Assembly (NCBI GenBank): GCA_013138735.1
Contig: WTCE01000112.1
Coordinates: forward strand, 1 to 64,000
Source of the DNA: Crocinitomix sp.
Lineage (GTDB): Bacteria; Bacteroidota; Bacteroidia; Flavobacteriales_D; Crocinitomicaceae
Length of the DNA stretch: 64,000 nt
Reading direction: 5' to 3'
Made by a program: the position numbers and the translations under genes. Below are positions 62,527-64,000 of the stretch, one piece after another. Within the stretch, counting starts at the first letter, position 1. Each line of letters begins with the position of its first letter. The notes under the pieces are model-generated. The model was given only the letters and a program-made list of their open reading frames with translations. It had not been told where the DNA came from and did not search any database.

Positions 62527-62719
62527 AAAATTGGTTTATACAACCACGCAAGACCACATGGCAGCAATGATTAAAGGTGCTTTGGAAGCTGAAGGATTAA
62601 ATGTATTGGTAATGAATCATAAAGATTCTGCCTACACCGTTCTTGGTGATATTGAACTATATGTTGCAACAGAAGAAGAAGCAAGGGCCAAGGAAATAAT
62701 TTCCCAAGGTCAAGAATGA
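62516..62719 (+). CDS. DUF2007-type putative signal-transducing protein
   Basis: The 67-residue protein [30 protein letters not shown]... matches the DUF2007 family (small ferredoxin-like fold, 'putative signal transducing protein'). The last 20 residues (VATEEEARAKEIISQGQE) fit. The start at 62516 lies inside the ftsH end, and the stop overlaps the cdsA start by 4 bp. A longer frame from 62393 is antisense-like noise. Confidence 0.86.
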   Translation: MENRKLVYTTTQDHMAAMIKGALEAEGLNVLVMNHKDSAYTVLGDIELYVATEEEARAKEIISQGQE

Positions 62720-63543
62720 GCAATTTGTTGCAAAGGGCAATTACAGGAGCGATTTTCGTCGCTGTAATTGTTTGTGCAATTATTTTCAAAAGTTGGATCT
62801 TTCATTCTGTATTCGGTTTAATTGCATTAGTCGGATTAAATGAGTTCTATGGTCTTTTTAAAAAGTCAGGAAATTCGCCCCACGCAACGCTAGGCGTTAT
62901 TTTTGGATTTTTAATCTACACAAGTGGTATTGCACTGCTTTATGTACCTGAAAGTGCTCAAAAATACTTGATCGGGTTTTCATTTTTGGCTTTTACAGCC
63001 ATTGCGTTAGCTGAATTATATCGGAAAAAGAAAACGCCTTTTGAAAACATAGGCGTAACATTATTGGGTATTTTTTATGTTGTGCTGCCAATGCTTCTGC
63101 TGAACTTCATTATTGAGTTCAATCCCGAAACATTCGATATCACACTCTTTTGGCCTGTGTTAACTATTTTCATTCTAGTTTGGTGCAGCGATACTTTCGC
63201 TTATCTGGTTGGAAGAAAAATTGGAAAACATAAATTATTTGAGCGGATATCACCTAAGAAATCTTGGGAAGGTTTTTTTGGAGGAATGCTTTTTAGCATA
63301 ATTGGAGCAATCATAATTGCATATTTTACTGAGCAATCCTATTTTCAATATATTATTTACGGTCTTATAATTAGTGCCTTCGGTACCATTGGTGATTTAA
63401 TAGAATCAATGCTCAAACGAAGTTTAGGAATTAAAGATTCTGGGAATATACTGCCGGGTCATGGTGGAATCCTTGATAGATTTGATGCCGTGCTATTCGT
63501 AATTCCAATAATTTACTTTTTACATACATACATTTTCATATGA
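62716..63543 (+). CDS. cdsA: Phosphatidate cytidylyltransferase
   Basis: The 275-residue integral membrane protein makes CDP-diacylglycerol from phosphatidate and CTP. It has about seven transmembrane segments and the family signature at the end: SPKKSWEGFFGG, GDLIESMLKRSLGIKDSG and LPGHGGILDRFDA. It is followed by psd with a 4-bp overlap, so the two act in one phospholipid pathway. Confidence 0.95.
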   Translation: MSNLLQRAITGAIFVAVIVCAIIFKSWIFHSVFGLIALVGLNEFYGLFKKSGNSPHATLGVIFGFLIYTSGIALLYVPESAQKYLIGFSFLAFTAIALAELYRKKKTPFENIGVTLLGIFYVVLPMLLLNFIIEFNPETFDITLFWPVLTIFILVWCSDTFAYLVGRKIGKHKLFERISPKKSWEGFFGGMLFSIIGAIIIAYFTEQSYFQYIIYGLIISAFGTIGDLIESMLKRSLGIKDSGNILPGHGGILDRFDAVLFVIPIIYFLHTYIFI

Positions 63544-64000
63544 AAATTCATAAGGAAGGATATACAATTATTCTCGTTAGCCTTTTAATTGCAGCTGGTA
63601 TTTATACATTAAATCATCTGTTCCTTTGCCAATATCCTATTTTTTATTGGCTCGTAAATGCGTTCATAATTGTAATGCTTTATTTGGTAATCCAGTTCTT
63701 TCGCGTTCCAACTCGAACAAGTCCCACGGGAGATAATTTAATTATTTGTCCTGCAGATGGTAAAGTTGTTGTCATAGAGGAAGTGGAAGAAACAGAATAT
63801 TTCAAGGATAAACGCATCCAAATTTCAATTTTTATGTCGCCTTTAAATGTGCATGCCAATTGGAATCCAATAAGTGGGATTACAAAATATTATAAATATC
63901 ATCCTGGTAAATTTTTAGTAGCATGGCATCCTAAGTCATCCACAGAAAATGAGCGATCAACAGTAGTAACGCAGCATAAAAATGGACAAGAGGTATTATT
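63540..64000 (+). CDS. psd: Phosphatidylserine decarboxylase family protein, 5' part cut by the right edge
   Basis: The first 153 residues start MKIHKEGYTIILVSLLIAAG, with two N-terminal hydrophobic segments and the block FFRVPTRTSPTGDNLIICPADGKVV. RIQISIFMSPLNVHANWNP and YYKYHPGKFLVAWHPKSSTENERS follow. These match the short archaeal/Bacteroidota-type phosphatidylserine decarboxylase precursors. The C-terminal self-cleavage site lies beyond the window. It overlaps cdsA by 4 bp and would make phosphatidylethanolamine. Confidence 0.92.
   Translation, partial: MKIHKEGYTIILVSLLIAAGIYTLNHLFLCQYPIFYWLVNAFIIVMLYLVIQFFRVPTRTSPTGDNLIICPADGKVVVIEEVEETEYFKDKRIQISIFMSPLNVHANWNPISGITKYYKYHPGKFLVAWHPKSSTENERSTVVTQHKNGQEVL

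Noticed and set aside
1-64000. CRISPR arrays, rRNA or tRNA genes, prophage
   Set aside because: No regularly spaced repeats, no recognisable tRNA or rRNA sequence and no phage structural genes were seen by reading; a dedicated search could still find a divergent one.

Overview
The window comes from an AT-rich member of the Bacteroidota, most likely a flavobacterium near Crocinitomicaceae/Fluviicola. Several things point there. Signal peptides and lipoboxes are of Bacteroidota type. Type IX secretion (T9SS) C-terminal domains and a SprB-type repeat are present. There is an S46 dipeptidyl-peptidase and a DUF4295 gene behind rpmB-rpmG. Many genes carry the Bacteroidota promoter -7 box TAnnTTTG. 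The family and genus are inference; no rRNA is present to test them.

Layout. 1-160: the 5' end of a group IIC intron on the minus strand, sitting directly behind an intrinsic terminator. 0.2-3.1 kb: a small lipoprotein, a DUF721 gene and recF on the minus strand, then a lone restriction-type nuclease domain and a secreted carboxypeptidase-regulatory-like protein. 3.3-9.3 kb: guaB followed by three parvulin/SurA-type periplasmic folding genes. 9.3-17.7 kb: accessory genes, including a TPR-SpoIIE phosphatase, an aldo/keto reductase and a secreted protein whose C-terminus looks like a Hint (intein-like) domain. 17.7-23.2 kb: a metal-uptake operon (two permeases, one fused to a DtxR-like domain, plus ATPase, TroA-type lipoprotein, DtxR regulator and outer-membrane protein) behind a near-perfect DtxR/MntR-type palindrome. 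23.3-24.4 kb: ndk, then an RNA-rich gene-free stretch with a REP-like hairpin and a candidate small RNA.

24.4-29.5 kb holds housekeeping genes (SAM hydrolase family, phoH-like, purC). 29.5-35.6 kb is a block of secreted and lipoprotein genes (SprB/T9SS, transglutaminase-like, CAP, TM1410-type glycosidase) with a 4Fe-4S uracil-DNA glycosylase. 35.8-40 kb has pheT and a glycosyltransferase. 40.1-44.1 kb is a tandem duplication of a two-gene cassette: a P-domain T9SS protein plus a 100-residue HMA-like protein. Each copy is preceded by direct repeats exactly 21 bp apart. 45.2-50.0 kb is the conserved cinA-rpmB-rpmG-DUF4295-ftsY-rimO run. 50-53.3 kb has a HigBA-type toxin-antitoxin pair and membrane or secreted genes. 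53.4-55.8 kb has a DPP11-like S46 peptidase. 56-64 kb has an ECF sigma factor with a small membrane partner, then the conserved run nudix / pyrE-SRPBCC / birA / rsfS-ftsH-DUF2007-cdsA-psd, cut by the right edge.

The most noteworthy signals are the duplicated P-domain/HMA-like cassette with its 21-bp-spaced direct repeats, the Hint-like domain, the terminator-targeted group IIC intron, the candidate small RNA at about 24.2 kb, and promoters lying so close to start codons that some mRNAs are probably leaderless. No tRNA, rRNA or CRISPR array was seen.
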